Positions 33,991-46,907 of a stretch of 64,000 nucleotides of DNA are shown piece after piece (position 1 is the stretch's first letter; each line of letters opens with the position of its first letter). Made by a program: the position numbers and the translations under genes. The DNA comes from Ceratopteris richardii. Lineage: Eukaryota; Streptophyta; Polypodiopsida; Polypodiales; Pteridaceae. Under the pieces are notes generated by a model, which was given only the letters and a program-made list of their open reading frames with translations, did no database searches and was not told the origin of the DNA. The stretch is from the NCBI GenBank assembly GCA_020310875.1, contig CM035413.1, positions 162,172,806-162,236,805 on the forward strand. The letters run 5' to 3'.

Positions 33991-34640
33991 AAATCACCAA
34001 GTCACAAAGGTATCAAATAATAGCAGGAAGTATATATAAACAAGATAATCAAAAGATTCTTGCTTGTTGTGTAGATGGATCAGAACACGTGAATTGGTTG
34101 CAATTAGCACATGTAGGTGCATTAAAGCAACATCATTCAAAATATTGTACCTTGCAGACTCTGCATAGACTAGGGGTATATTGGCCTTCCATGGAAGCAG
34201 ATGTCTACAAGTTGTGTAGAGAATGTCCTGTCCGTTGTGAAAGACCACCGGTAGAACATGCCACGTTATATCACATGTGTCTCACACCAAAATGGAGTGA
34301 ACCTATAGTGACGTACTTGAGGATGAAAACATTCTCTCAAGGAATGACCTTAGCACGACAACAAAGTCTAGAGCAGGAAGCTCAAGATTATTCACTTATT
34401 GGCGACAATCTATACAAACAAAGACGAGATGGATACCTAAGACAATGTGTTCATGAGAGCGATTATTTGAGTATACTAGAGACTCCACACCAAGGTGTTG
34501 CAGGAGGTCATTTTGGCCTCGATAGGATAATCAAATCCATACTCTTTGCTGGTGACCCACTCTTCACATGGATGCACATACCTATGTTAAGAGATGTGAT
34601 GTGTTCCAAAGAACTCAGTTTCCTACTCGCAGAGATGAAA
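33991..34640 (+). pseudogene. Element C tandem H2C2 zinc-binding modules
   Basis: First unit: YQIIAGSIYKQ, LACCVDGSEH, then AHVGALKQH (H-x6-H, about 34108-34134) and, 30 residues on, CPVRC (about 34225), with one Arg more than A's CPVC. Second unit: YSLIGDNLYKQ (about 34390), CVHESDYL, HQGVAGGHFG (about 34490-34520, His retained). A deletion near 34550 then shifts the frame, and RCDVFQRTQ follows in the new frame (from 34595), the second Cys of CDVC being Phe. The same duplicated layout as A shows it predates both copies. Confidence 0.8.
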
Positions 34641-35797
34641 TGCCACTAAAACCCATGATGGGAGGACGGGCATTTTCCAAGTGGGGTATAAACTTTGTAG
34701 GACCCATTAACCCCCCTACAAAAGGTACTCATGCTGAATACATTATTGTAGCAACAGATTATCTTACAAAATGGGAAGAGGCTAAGGCCAAAAAAAAGAA
34801 TGATACGCACACGATTGCAAAATTCTTATTTGAAAATGTCTTTACAAGATATGGACTGCCTATCAAGTTAGTGAGCGACAAAGGAACTCACTTTCTAAAC
34901 CAAGTCATTGAATATTTGTTACATGATTTTATGGTGATTCACAAGAAATCCACACCATATCATCCTCAGGCCAATGGTCAAGCAGAAAGCCCTAACAAGA
35001 TCCTTTGTAATGTACTAACAAAACTCATGAACAACAAACATTCAGATTGGGACAAATAGTTACATCACACTGTTTGGGCATATCGAGTGGCCTACAAGAC
35101 TGTACTCAATGCAACTCCCTTTCAGTTGGTTTTTGGTCAGAATCATGTACTCCCTTAGGACTTCTTGATACCCACCCTTAAGCTTGCAAAAGAACATCAA
35201 TGGATGGGCCATGAATTATCATCAAGAATCATGGACTTGGAATGATTAGGAGAAACCAGGCTGAAAGCAGCAGCAGGCATATATGCAGCAAAGAAATGAC
35301 AGAAAGCCTATTTTGATGCACATGTGAAAGACAAAGGCTTAAAAGAAGGAGATTTAGTCCTAGTGTATATGCTGAAACAACATGCACGAAAATTAGAAAA
35401 GCGAGGTTATGGACCTATGATTATTAACAAACTCTCGACAAGTGGAGCAGTACAACTAGCCACCCTAGAAGGAGAGATAATGCCTAATTACATTAGTGGT
35501 TGTAGAGTCAAGCTATATCAGGAACCTTTTACTGAGGATATGCTTAGAAGACTCACATTGATAGAGAAGGGTGAGGAAGAAAAGAGAATACACGCAGAAG
35601 CTCAGGTAGAAGCTATAGAACGCATTAAGCACATGAAGCTAAGAAGACAAGGACTAGGGAGAGAACACTATAACAATCTCGAAACAACACCCAAATACCC
35701 CATGGCCATGTGTCAAGCAAAGTCAATTACTCATCCTAGCACAGTGGATAGGAGACCATTCATTACAGTCAGGCTAGAGCACGACAACCCTTGCTAG
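34568..35797 (+). pseudogene. Element C integrase core, GPY module and basic linker
   Basis: WGINFVGPINPP (about 34685-34720, Asn where integrases usually have the first catalytic Asp), VATDYLTKW, SDKGTHF (about 34876, Asp) and NGQAESPN (about 34975, Glu). Stops at 35057-35059, 35157, 35243 and 35298 interrupt the C-terminal core. LEKRGYGPMIINKL to VKLYQEPF (35395-35530) is the GPY module. An Arg/Lys/Glu-rich helix, IEKGEEEKRIHAEAQ to MKLRRQG, links it to PR2 in the same frame. Confidence 0.9.
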
Positions 35798-36050
35798 GAG
35801 CTCAGGGCTTTAATTGATTCAAGTGCTATGACTAGTGCGATTAGATGGTCCCACTATAAGCACTTAGGAATAGAAATGTGGCCAATTGAGGCATACCTCA
35901 TCGGGCTAGGAGGCATGGAAACCCCTTCCATGGGTGAGGTGGACCTTCCTATCCTCATACACGAAGTGACCATTGCAGCAAAGCTCCTAGTGTGCCATGA
36001 TGATGACCTGATAGAACCCCTAATCCTTGGCCAAGATTGGCTATAAGATC
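35740..36050 (+). pseudogene. Element C second retropepsin-like domain (PR2)
   Basis: Continues the integrase frame: DRRPFITVRLE, then after a stop at 35797 ALIDSSAMTSAI (D-S-S, where A has D-S-G), EAYLIGLGGMETPSMGEVDL, VTIAAKLLVCHDDDLIEPL and ILGQDWL, stop at 36044. Colinear with A PR2 (768-1379) and on the same side of the integrase. With two independent copies the position is not an artefact of one rearrangement. Confidence 0.82.
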
Positions 36051-37098
36051 ACTCAGTGGACCGAAATCTTAGACAAGGCTCCTTGCAGATTGGAACCTTA
36101 GATAAGGCCGCTTGACTTCCCTAACAACACTCCACCTGAGGTATGTAACCCTAGACCATATGAACTGCATGCGAAGGAGGACCGGAAGATCTTTGGCCAG
36201 ATAAGTCACGTTACGTCTACACCAACCCATGCGGGCTTGGTGATAGACAATTGCCATTCAGAAGAACGTCTACAAATTTTCCCCTGGTCTTCTTGCAAAT
36301 TAGAAGGGGTCACCACCCAATCAATGGGCCAAATGGGGACCATCAGTGGTCAGGTGGGTTGCATAGCGGTCAGGTGGTCTACATCAACAGAGAAATGGGC
36401 ACAACCCCCTATAGTGCCCATCCTTCCACACTTACTATGGACTGGCCTAGATTTATGGTACAAAATGTTGTACTTCCTAATGGGAAAGTTTTGCAAGTGT
36501 TGGACCTCCCTTCTTTTCCAAAGCAGAGTGTCCAACCGACCTCTCAACCCCAACCACGAAGGAGTCAACCACGACAGAGAAACCTAGACCAACTACCATA
36601 TCAGATGACACAAAGAAGGCAACAATATTAGCACCACAAAGCAAGCAGCACAAGACAAATATGGGTGCCAAAAGGACAGAAAGCATCGACAATTTTCAAC
36701 GATGCAGACAAGGATAAGATGAAGTTTCAGCAGAAGCAGAGGCAGTATCCAACCTCTCCTCAACCTTCTTCAACCTTGACGAAGCTTCAACAGATGTGGA
36801 TCGCCAAGAAGTACTTGACGAATCGACCCACACCCATGCAAATATGGGTATCCAAGTAGTGTATTATAGCTCAACACTCAAGCCATGTAACATATACCCC
36901 TCAGAAATCTCCTCATCCCTCAACACCTCCACATCCAATATCACCTTTTGTCCATCAGCAGAAGTATACCACCCACTCAGCAACCCTTAGGAAATGGATA
37001 CCGAAATATATCTAGAAGCCTTCACATGAAAAATTATCTAACATTAAACCCATCCCGAACAACCAACTCCCTTGTAATAATTCTATCACAATTGAACT
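36051..37098 (+). pseudogene. Element C extension: LPSFPK block and W-V-P-K motifs
   Basis: Same frame as PR2, interrupted by stops. 36051-36250 is poorly conserved. 36251-36631 encodes a segment ending PRFMVQNVVLPNGK and VLQVLDLPSFPKQSV, then Q/P/R-rich residues. W-V-P-K motifs follow: RQIWVPKGQK (about 36656), QMWIAKKYL (about 36790), MQIWVSK stop CIIAQ (about 36837) and RKWIPKYI (about 36990). The first three correspond to A and B in order. Function unknown; short W/K-rich repeats could bind a partner or nucleic acid. Confidence 0.65.
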
Positions 37099-39226
37099 TT
37101 GTATAAAGTCAACCACACTAACCCAACATCACTTGTAATAACATCTTATCAAGCAATGTATGCACTATCTGAAGCATGTAGGTGTCTAGAGACCTACACT
37201 AGTTTTGCAAAATCATTTCATAAACCACCTCACAACACTTGGCTACAAGGGTTACACATCGGTTATGGAAAGCGATTGTGGTCTCACTTTAATGGGATCA
37301 TGATTAATTTCCATACTAATGTGCTAATCTTTTGTAGCAAATCTCCTCCACATTCACATCACTCATCATGCAGATAGAAGGACAATCCACAACCGCCTGA
37401 ATTTCAAGGATTCCCAGGACCAATGTCAATCGATGACCCTCCAAGGAGATACACTAAAAAATTTTACCGTAATTCTCATTGGTTTCAAGGTTTAGCAGGA
37501 CCTTTGGCGGATGCAGATGTTATTTTTGATGCCACGCTAACTTTTGACAGTATTAAGTAGGGCAAGTATCAATTTTTCTCTAGAGAATTTGAAGCGCTTC
37601 AAAATACAGAAGAGTTAAATCACATTTGGGCTAGAGCAGGTTTTACGGAATATTTCAGTGACCCATTACCCAAACCTAATTTTTATAGATACCACTATCT
37701 AGTGACCACACTTACAGACCCCGAGAACAAGGACTTGCCGGGCACTTTCATTCTTCCATCCTTGGTAAATGACCCCCTTTCAAAAATTTTTATCTTTCAA
37801 AAGATCTCATTAGTGTAGCAATTAAGATCCAGGGGGCTCACACGCCAGCAGAGCATGAAAGGCTGATTCCAGAGCCCATGAAGCGTGGTGATGTTGTGAA
37901 ATGGGAAGACATTTCGGCCATTACACCTGAGCTCTCTAAGCCGTTACGTATATGTATGCAACATTTTGCATTCCCAGCTCAGGATCGTTTCACTATTCCT
38001 CACAAGCGTATTTGGTTCGGATTATTTTTAGCATGTATTGGGCCCCAAACCATAGATCTTGCAAGTTGGATCATTGATCAATTGTATTTAGCTCAGCAGA
38101 GATGGGAAAGAAAAAAAGTCATCCACGGATGTTGTGCTCTCACTCGAATTGTCTATATGTGTTTGGCATATGATTTGCCTAAAGAACGTGCAATGACAAG
38201 TGAAGAATTGAAGGCATTCAAAGGAACCGCCAAGAAAGCCAAAAAAGCTAGCAAGGGACTGGCAACAAATGCATGCATGGATCTATCCCATGTTTGCAAG
38301 TTCCAGAGTCCCCGTCACCTCAGCCATCACCAAAATAGTCACCAACAGAACCCCCTCGCACCTATACAACCCATCCGTATATGCTTATCATGACCAATTA
38401 TCACGGAAGGTACTACCAGTGTTGTTACCTCTCAAGCAACCATAGTTCAGGAACCCACCGCTACAACAGCAAAAATTCCCACCACGATGGGTGCGGAAGC
38501 ATTCACTTTCCCTATACCTAACTTGGAAGCAGAACCAACAAATACCACTTTTGATTTTGAAATGCATGACTCTTTCTCGAGTGAATTCCAATTTTCAGAA
38601 GGAAAATTTTTCTCACAGGAGTATGAACGCCCTAGTTACCCTACCACACCCCCTGATCAACCACAAGAGCAATTAGTCTCCAGCTCAGAAGAAGAGAGGA
38701 CAAAAATTGACAATGAAGATGGTGATGATGAAGCCAGTCAAGACAGCCACGACTCTCAAGAAGATGTGCAGAATGATGAACAAGAACAACAACTGAGACA
38801 CAAGGCGACACACGTACGAATGAAGAGGACACGTTTGAAGCACCTGCTTACACATTGGCAATCAAGAAATTATACCGCACTATGCAGGCAGTTTGGCCAC
38901 GCAGACAAGTCTCCAAAGAGGAAAGTCAAGCGATTTTAGAATAGGAACTCGCCACAGGAGGATTCGAAGAAGCTTACATTCAAGGTTTCAGAGAATTGAT
39001 TAAATCAGTCGGCACCAATGAAGCACTTCGCTATTTGCAGAGGAAACAACTACCAAAGTTTGACCCTCGACGAATCCGTTTGCTATTAAAACCGGGTCAG
39101 TATATTCGCGTACCCACGGATGCCCACTCCTCACACCAGGCCAGAGAAGCACGATTCTTCCGGAAGACCCTATTGAAGAAAAACCATAGTGATCGACTCC
39201 CTGCCTCATCCTTCCACTGTAACTAG
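37099..39226 (+). pseudogene. Element C unknown protein between pol and the 3' end
   Basis: No known family recognised. Conserved blocks with element B: HIGYGKRLWSHFNGI (about 37257-37300), NSHWFQGLAGPLADADVI (about 37471-37525), FFSREFEALQ (about 37575), FTEYFSDPLPKPNFY (about 37648-37690) and LPGTFILPSLV (about 37736-37770). Then comes the 37878-38393 frame: MKRGDVVKWEDIS, SKPLRICMQHFAFPAQD, PHKRIWFGLFLACIG, IDLASWIIDQLYLAQQRW and VIHGCCALTRI. Then the 38487-38939 frame: EAFTFPIPNLEA, FDFEMHDSFSSEFQFSEG, with an acidic tail. Then, in another frame, EEDTFEAPAYTLAI, MQAVWPRRQVSKEE, a TAG, and FRELIKSVGTNEALRYLQRK to YIRVPTDA. No long membrane segment, so it is not an obvious envelope protein. 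Confidence 0.72.
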
Positions 39227-39536
39227 CACTACCACTGTCGAAGTACCCACTACACCACCTGCTTCTCTTTCACCTCCTGCCCCTCCAGTCTCTCCTGTAC
39301 ACCCTACCTTTCCAAGACCATCCACGTTTCTCGATGGTGCTATAGCAGAAGCTCTAGTTGCCTCAACCCCATAAACTCTTCCTGCAACCCTACAACCTAT
39401 CCTCCCCTTGGTGGTCAAAAGAATTCAATCAAGTGTTGAAATTTTGTGGAACTATCTAAGCTCCTAGGCTTCTCAAAAATTTCTCAACAAATAATGGAAT
39501 ATATACAAGAGCTAAAAGAACTCAAGCAATAAAGCA

Positions 39537-39540
<4 letters not shown>
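39227..39540 (+). other. Element C P/S/T-rich tail
   Basis: A frame from 39189 is rich in Pro, Ser, Thr and Val, like the corresponding part of B (24620-24935). A short frame with [19 protein letters not shown] ends at a TAA near 39530, directly before the microsatellite. No LTR is visible. Confidence 0.45.
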
Positions 39541-41544
<2,004 letters not shown>

Positions 41545-42628
41545 TGTTGGTGCAAATTAGTCAAGCCATCACACTTGGCTTAACTTGAAGGATCATATGA
41601 GGAAGCATGTGATGAGTCACATGAACCATTGCTTGTAATTATGTGATCATTTACCATTTGTAAATGATTAAACCTTTGAAGAATCTTATAAAAGGCAACA
41701 AACTCATGGAGTTAGATAGAATGATGGTTATCACTTTAGATTGAGGGAATATCTCCCCAATCATAGGGATCACTTTTAGGATCCAAGTTTGAATTTCAAA
41801 TTCAAACTTAAGAAACAATCTTCTATATAAATGACTTGTAATCTCGCGACCAAGTGAGCCCCATTTGTGAGCCCCCATTACTGAGCTTATTGATGATCAT
41901 TTGTATATGTTGAGTGGCTTACACCTTATCCTACTCTTATCACTATCATTGGGCTTCATATTTATGCCAATGATCATGTATAACATTGTCCTATAATACA
42001 TTAAATTATTGATCACATCTGTCTTCATCTCTGTTATGTTCACTCAAAACAGTATACTTTGAATGCTCATATCTCAGTCATTTCTCCATCCTTTTTCAAG
42101 TTCTATAGCTAGTTGGAACCAGCTCAAAGTCTACTACAAGCTTTCAAAATTTGAAGAATTTTTCTTCAGCCGATTGAGAGAAATGTCCATCGAAGTGGTC
42201 TCTGGTCATTCTCTATGTAGCTCCTAAAAAATCGGGGGTAAGCTTTCACTTGCTAAGTTGCTTTCTGAGTGTATGGATGATCATTTGATTTTAAGTGATT
42301 CTACTTGGAATCATTAGCTATCTAAGCTAATCACATACAACCAAAAGGAATTTTCCTAATTGCTACTGTACTGTGAGTACTCAGCAAAAGAGTCAGCAGG
42401 TGTCAAGACCAAATTAGCAAGTTCTTGGTCACAAGCTAGTTGCAAAGTTATCTGTTTTGATCTAATTCTTTGATGCATCATCTCCAAAGTAAATAGGCAC
42501 TTATTTAGTGTCATTAGCAAGCTAAAGGGGCCTACAACACAACTCTCAAGTGAAATAGGGTTGTTATTAAGTAGGGATTAGCAATACCAACTCATTCTCT
42601 TTGTGGTATCCATCCATCTCTCCCAACA
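41545..42628 (+). repeat. Copia-3 5' LTR (1084 bp)
   Basis: TGTTGGTGCAAATTAG to TCCCAACA, followed by one base and the PBS. It includes the about 210-bp segment missing from the 3' LTR. Confidence 0.96.
41825..41833 (+). promoter_or_regulatory. TATA box of copia-3 5' LTR
   Basis: TATATAAAT about 280 bases into the LTR, the same relative position as in the other LTRs of this family. Confidence 0.65.
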
Positions 42629-42629
42629 G

Positions 42630-42641
42630 TGGTATCAAAGC
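42630..42641 (+). other. Copia-3 primer-binding site, initiator-Met type
   Basis: TGGTATCAAAGC, one base after the LTR. It differs by one base from TGGTATCAGAGC, the usual plant initiator-tRNA-Met complement. Confidence 0.92.
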
Positions 42642-42654
42642 AAGTTGAGGTAAA

Positions 42655-43741
42655 ATGGGAGATGGTTTCCCTTCTTTTATTGATAAATTGGGCAAGAACA
42701 ACTCCCAAGCATGGTCCTTGAGGATGAAGACATATTTACAAGGAAGGAGTCTCTATGGATACATATCAGGAGATGAGGAGACACCTATTTTCAGAAGCAA
42801 AGGAAAACCTACAAGAGAGGAGCTTGAAAGACTCAATTCGTGGTGTGCCAAAGATGCTTTAGCAAGGTCATATCTACTTAACTTTATTTTTGACTTCCTT
42901 CTTCCACACATTAGGAACTGTAAAACTTCCCAAGAGACTTGGGATACATTGTCTTCATACTTTTCTTCCAATACAAGAGCTAGGAAGAATCAATTGTGGA
43001 TTGAGTTTACCACTCAAGGGAAGCAACCCAAGCAAAGTATTTCAGAGTATGTAACCAAGGTCAAAGATGTGGCTGACCAATTGGCAAGCATAGGAGAGGA
43101 GATTGAAGAGGAGAAAATAGTGAGACCAGTAGTAATCAATGGCATCAAGGCAGATGACAAATGGGAAGCCTTCACAATTTCCATGGACTTAATACATGGA
43201 TATGCAGATTCTAGACCTTACCACACTCATGGGACAACTCTTTACCCATGAGGCCAAGCTCAACAAAAATGGAGAATCATCAAGAGGTAACAACTCTTCT
43301 ACCCTATACACAGATAAAGGAAAGTCTACAGAGAAAGGGAAAAGAAAAAAGGTTGAAGATGAAGGTATTACTTCTCAAGCTAACTACGCAGGGAGAGGTA
43401 GGAACTCAAGAGGTAGGGGCAGAGGAGGTAAGCAAGGTAGGGGGAGACCTTTCAACTCTTCCCCATGCAACATATGTGGATTGTCTAATCACACTATAGA
43501 TGAGTGCTATAGGAACTTCAAGAATCAGAGAGGAAGAGGATATCAAAGAGGTGGCTACACACAATCAAGAGGAAGATTCAACCATTATCAAGGCTACAAC
43601 CATGGCTACAACAAAAACTACAACAACAATTATAAGAACAACTATCAAGGAGGATACAAATCAAGAAAGGACTACAACAATTACATAGACGATAGATTCT
43701 CTTCTCATTATGAATATGACTTCAAAACAAGGTATGAATGA
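42655..43741 (+). pseudogene. Copia-3 Gag
   Basis: Gag of the UBN2/copia type, forming the particle. The first frame starts MGDGFPSFIDKLGKNNSQAW, with WSLRMKTYL, AKDALARSYLLNFI, TWDTLSSYF and ISEYVTKVKDVADQL. A frameshift near 43190-43200 moves to the second frame: LTTLMGQLFTHEAKL, basic KGKRKKVEDEG, RGRGRGGKQGRGR, zinc knuckle CNICGLSNHTIDEC (C-x2-C-x4-H-x4-C, about 43468-43510), and an N/Y/G-rich tail. It ends at 43741 out of frame with pol. In copia-1 the corresponding join is in frame, so a small deletion near 43690 probably caused this. Confidence 0.92.
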
Positions 43742-44969
43742 TGAGCACCTCTTCTATATTGACTCAAGTTGTTCAAACCATGTAGCAGGCAATGTAGCTC
43801 TTCTTTCTGATCTTGAGGAGCCCAAGGGGAAGCACCGAGTGCAAACAGGTGATGAAACCAAGCATTCAGTAGTCAAGGTAGGAAATGTCAAAACTTCTGA
43901 TGGGAATATAAATCTTTTGAGCAGGGTTCTTTATATACCTACAATCACCAAGAATCTGATGAGTGTTGGACAGATAGTGGAAAAGGGTTTGCATGTTAGG
44001 TTCAACAAATATGGAGCTTTTGTGGAGGACCCCCAACATGTATCCAAGAGAATTGCCAAGGGAGAAAAAATAGGTAGACTATTTACATTTGAACTTGAGG
44101 ACACTAGAAATATTGCACTTTATAATTACAAGGATCAAACATTGTCAGAGCTTGAGATTTGGCATAAGAGATTAGGGCACATTGGTGAGAGAACCTTGAA
44201 GCAAATATGTAGAGATCATTGTGTGCTTGGGATACCTAATGTATCCAAGCAACACATGATCTATAAGTGTGGTGCATGTCAATTTGGTAAATCACACAGG
44301 TTACCCTTTACAAAGAAAGGCTACACGCATGAGGATTACTTTGAACTTGTCCATACAGATGTGTGGGGACCAAGCAAGGACCCTTCAATTTCTCGCTCAA
44401 GGTATTATGTGTCTTCCATTGATGATTTTAGTAGGTGGAATATCTTGTACTTTATGAAACATAAAGATGAAGTGTTTAGTTTCTTTAAGAAGTATCTTGC
44501 ACTTGTGGAAAACCAAACAGGAAGAAGCCTAAAGAGACTAAGGTCAGATGGAGGAGGTGAGTACTTCTCCAATGAATTTGATGCATTCTTGTAGGACATA
44601 GGTATCAAAAGGGAGACTACTACCAGGTATACCCCTGAGCAAAATGGGGTAGCAGAGAGAAGAAATAGGTTGATTGTGGAAACAACCAAATCAATGCTTA
44701 ATGAAAAACAGTTACCTAATTATTTGTGGGCACAAAGTTTATCTACTACCACTTATCTTATTAACAGGTTGCCATCAAAATCTCTTGATGGGATGACCCC
44801 ATATGAAGCATGGCATGGTAGAAGGCCATCACTTGATCATTGCAGAATCTTTGGATGTGTTGCTTATGTGCATATTCCATCTCAAATTAGAGGTAAGCGA
44901 GACCCTAAGGCACAAAAGTGCATCTTCATAGGGTATGATTTAAATAAGAAAGGATACAGGTTTTTATAA
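43710..44969 (+). pseudogene. Copia-3 protease and integrase
   Basis: Protease [14 protein letters not shown] (43751-43792, D-S-S instead of D-S-G), [14 protein letters not shown]; zinc module [14 protein letters not shown] and [10 protein letters not shown]; integrase VHTDVWGP (about 44350), RSDGGGEYF (about 44545), TAG at 44592-44594, then NGVAERRNR (about 44645). D, D and E are retained. A frameshift at about 44965 (YRFL then stop) moves the C-terminal part (VSRDVVFDENDSWF) to another frame, read in 44989-45216. Confidence 0.93.
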
Positions 44970-46867
44970 TCCATCCAAAAAGGTCTTTATGGTCAGTAGA
45001 GATGTTGTGTTTGATGAGAATGATTCTTGGTTTGAAAGTGAATGCAGGAAGGTCAAGTTGCCATATGACTTGGAAGAAGAGTTTCCAAGCCTCACCAAGG
45101 AGGATCCAAGCCAAATTGAAGACATCAAATCAAATGATGAGGACATCATCAACCTAGAAGAATTCAAGGCATGGAAATCAAAGGGCAAGGCCGAAGAAGT
45201 TGGAAGAATTACCTGAATCATCCAACCAAGCTATAAGGAGATCACAAAGGGAGCGCAAGAAGCCAATCAAATATGGGTATGCCACTTCATTAGTTACTAA
45301 GAATTCCATTTATCTTGCTAAGGATTTATCACTTGAAGAACCTACTTCATATGAAGAGGCAAAGACCAAGGCAGAATGGAAGGAAGCTATGGATGAAGAA
45401 ATAGAAGCACTCCAAGAGAATGATATTTGGGAGCTAGTACCAAGGAAGGCATCAATGAAGGTATTTGGTTCTAGATGGATTTACAAAATCAAGAGAAACT
45501 CAAATGGATCCACAAAGAGGTATAAATCTAGACTTGTGGCTAAGGGTTTTGCACAAACCCAAGGTGTTGATTATGAGGAAACATTCTGACCTGTGGCTAA
45601 AATGCCAACCATCAGAGTATTGGTAAGTGTGGCTGCATCTAGGAATTGGAACATGTATCAATTGGATGTGAAAAATGCTTTTCTCAATGGCTGGATTTCA
45701 GAGGAGGTTTACATGGCTCAACCTCCTGGCTATGAAGACCCAAGCAAGGCAAATTATGTGTGCAAATTGAACAAAGCTCTTTATGGTTTGAAGCAGGCAC
45801 CTAGGGCATGAAATCATAGATTGGCTACCTATCTTCAAGATCAAGGATTCATCATGAGCAAGGCAGATTCTTCTCTATTTGTAAAAAGAAGCAACTCAAA
45901 ATTGATATACTTATGTGTGTATGTTGATGACATCGTACTTATAGGTAGTGATGCCAATGGCATCAAACACATTAAGAACGAAATGATGTAGGAGTGCAAA
46001 ATCAGTGACCTAGGGCTTCTAAAGTATTTTCTTGGACTTGAATTGGTATATACAAATTCTGGAATTTACATTACTCAAAGGAAGTATGTACAAGACATGT
46101 TGAAGAAGTTCCACTTGGAGAATGCCAAGATAGCTAGCACCCCTATGGAGGTAAATCATAAATTGAGTGCTCATGAAGGTGATTTGCTTGAAGACATTGC
46201 AGGATACCAAAGCATAGTTGGAAGTTTAAACTATGCAACTCTAACAAGGATTGATATAGCATATGGAGTAAGTGTTTTAAGCCAATTCATGCATAAACCT
46301 ATAGCACCTCACTTGGAAGCTGCCAAAAGGATTTTGAAGTATCTCAAGGGTTCTCAAAATCAATGTTTATACTTTCCATACACTTCAGATTTACATATCA
46401 AGCTATACTCAGATGCATATTGGGAAGGATGTAAGGATGAGAGGAGGAGCATCTCTAGTTATCTCTATTTTGTAGGTGATAAGCCCATTTCATGGTCTTC
46501 CAAGAAGCAACCTACTGTTGCTTTATCTTCAATAGAGGCAGAATACATGCAACTAGCCAATGCTACTCAAGAAGCCATATGGATTAGATTTCTATATTCA
46601 GATTTGGGACTTCACACTCAATCACCTATGATTTTTGGTATTCCAAGCTCTTTGCATCTTGCAGCAAATCCTAGGTATCATGCAAGAACCAAGCATATAG
46701 AAGTTCACTATCACTATGTTAGAAAGAAGCTATTGAGCAAGGAAATTCAACTAGCATATGTATCCACAAATGTGCAATGTGCAGATTTATTGACCAAAGC
46801 ACTTGATGGTACTAAACTTTGCAGGTTTAAAGCTATGATTGGATTGCAGGACATTCAAGAGGATTGA
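44970..46867 (+). pseudogene. Copia-3 integrase end, RT and RNase H
   Basis: Frameshift near 45200, then [38 protein letters not shown], stop at 45589, [22 protein letters not shown] with a stop replacing Trp (45811), CVYVDDIVLIG (about 45918, motif intact), stop near 45990, LLKYFLGLELVYT. In RNase H the first site reads YSDAYWEG (the second Asp of DADW is Tyr) and the third, FGDN in copia-1, reads FGIPSS with a codon lost, so the enzyme is very probably dead. Ends at 46867. Confidence 0.93.
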
Positions 46868-46898
46868 TGAAGAAGAGCAAGCCAAGATGTTTGGCTTG

Positions 46899-46906
46899 AG
46901 GGGGGG
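46899..46906 (+). other. Copia-3 polypurine tract
   Basis: GAGGGGGG, one or two bases before TGTTGG of the 3' LTR. Confidence 0.9.
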
Positions 46907-46907
46907 T

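Larger units (their letters stand above)
28546..39540 (+). mobile_element. Element C: near-complete internal region of the double-protease gypsy family
   Basis: Plus-strand gag to extension, colinear with A through PR2 and with B beyond. It lacks the gag N-terminus and both LTRs. All polyprotein domains are present in order, including duplicated H2C2 modules and PR2. It carries at least a dozen stops and several frameshifts, so it is inactive. It meets B at 28546 and an AT microsatellite at 39541. Confidence 0.92.

Noticed and set aside
37878..38393. Envelope glycoprotein in element C
   Set aside because: Position after pol is env-like, but there is no signal peptide, long transmembrane helix or Cys/N-glycosylation pattern.
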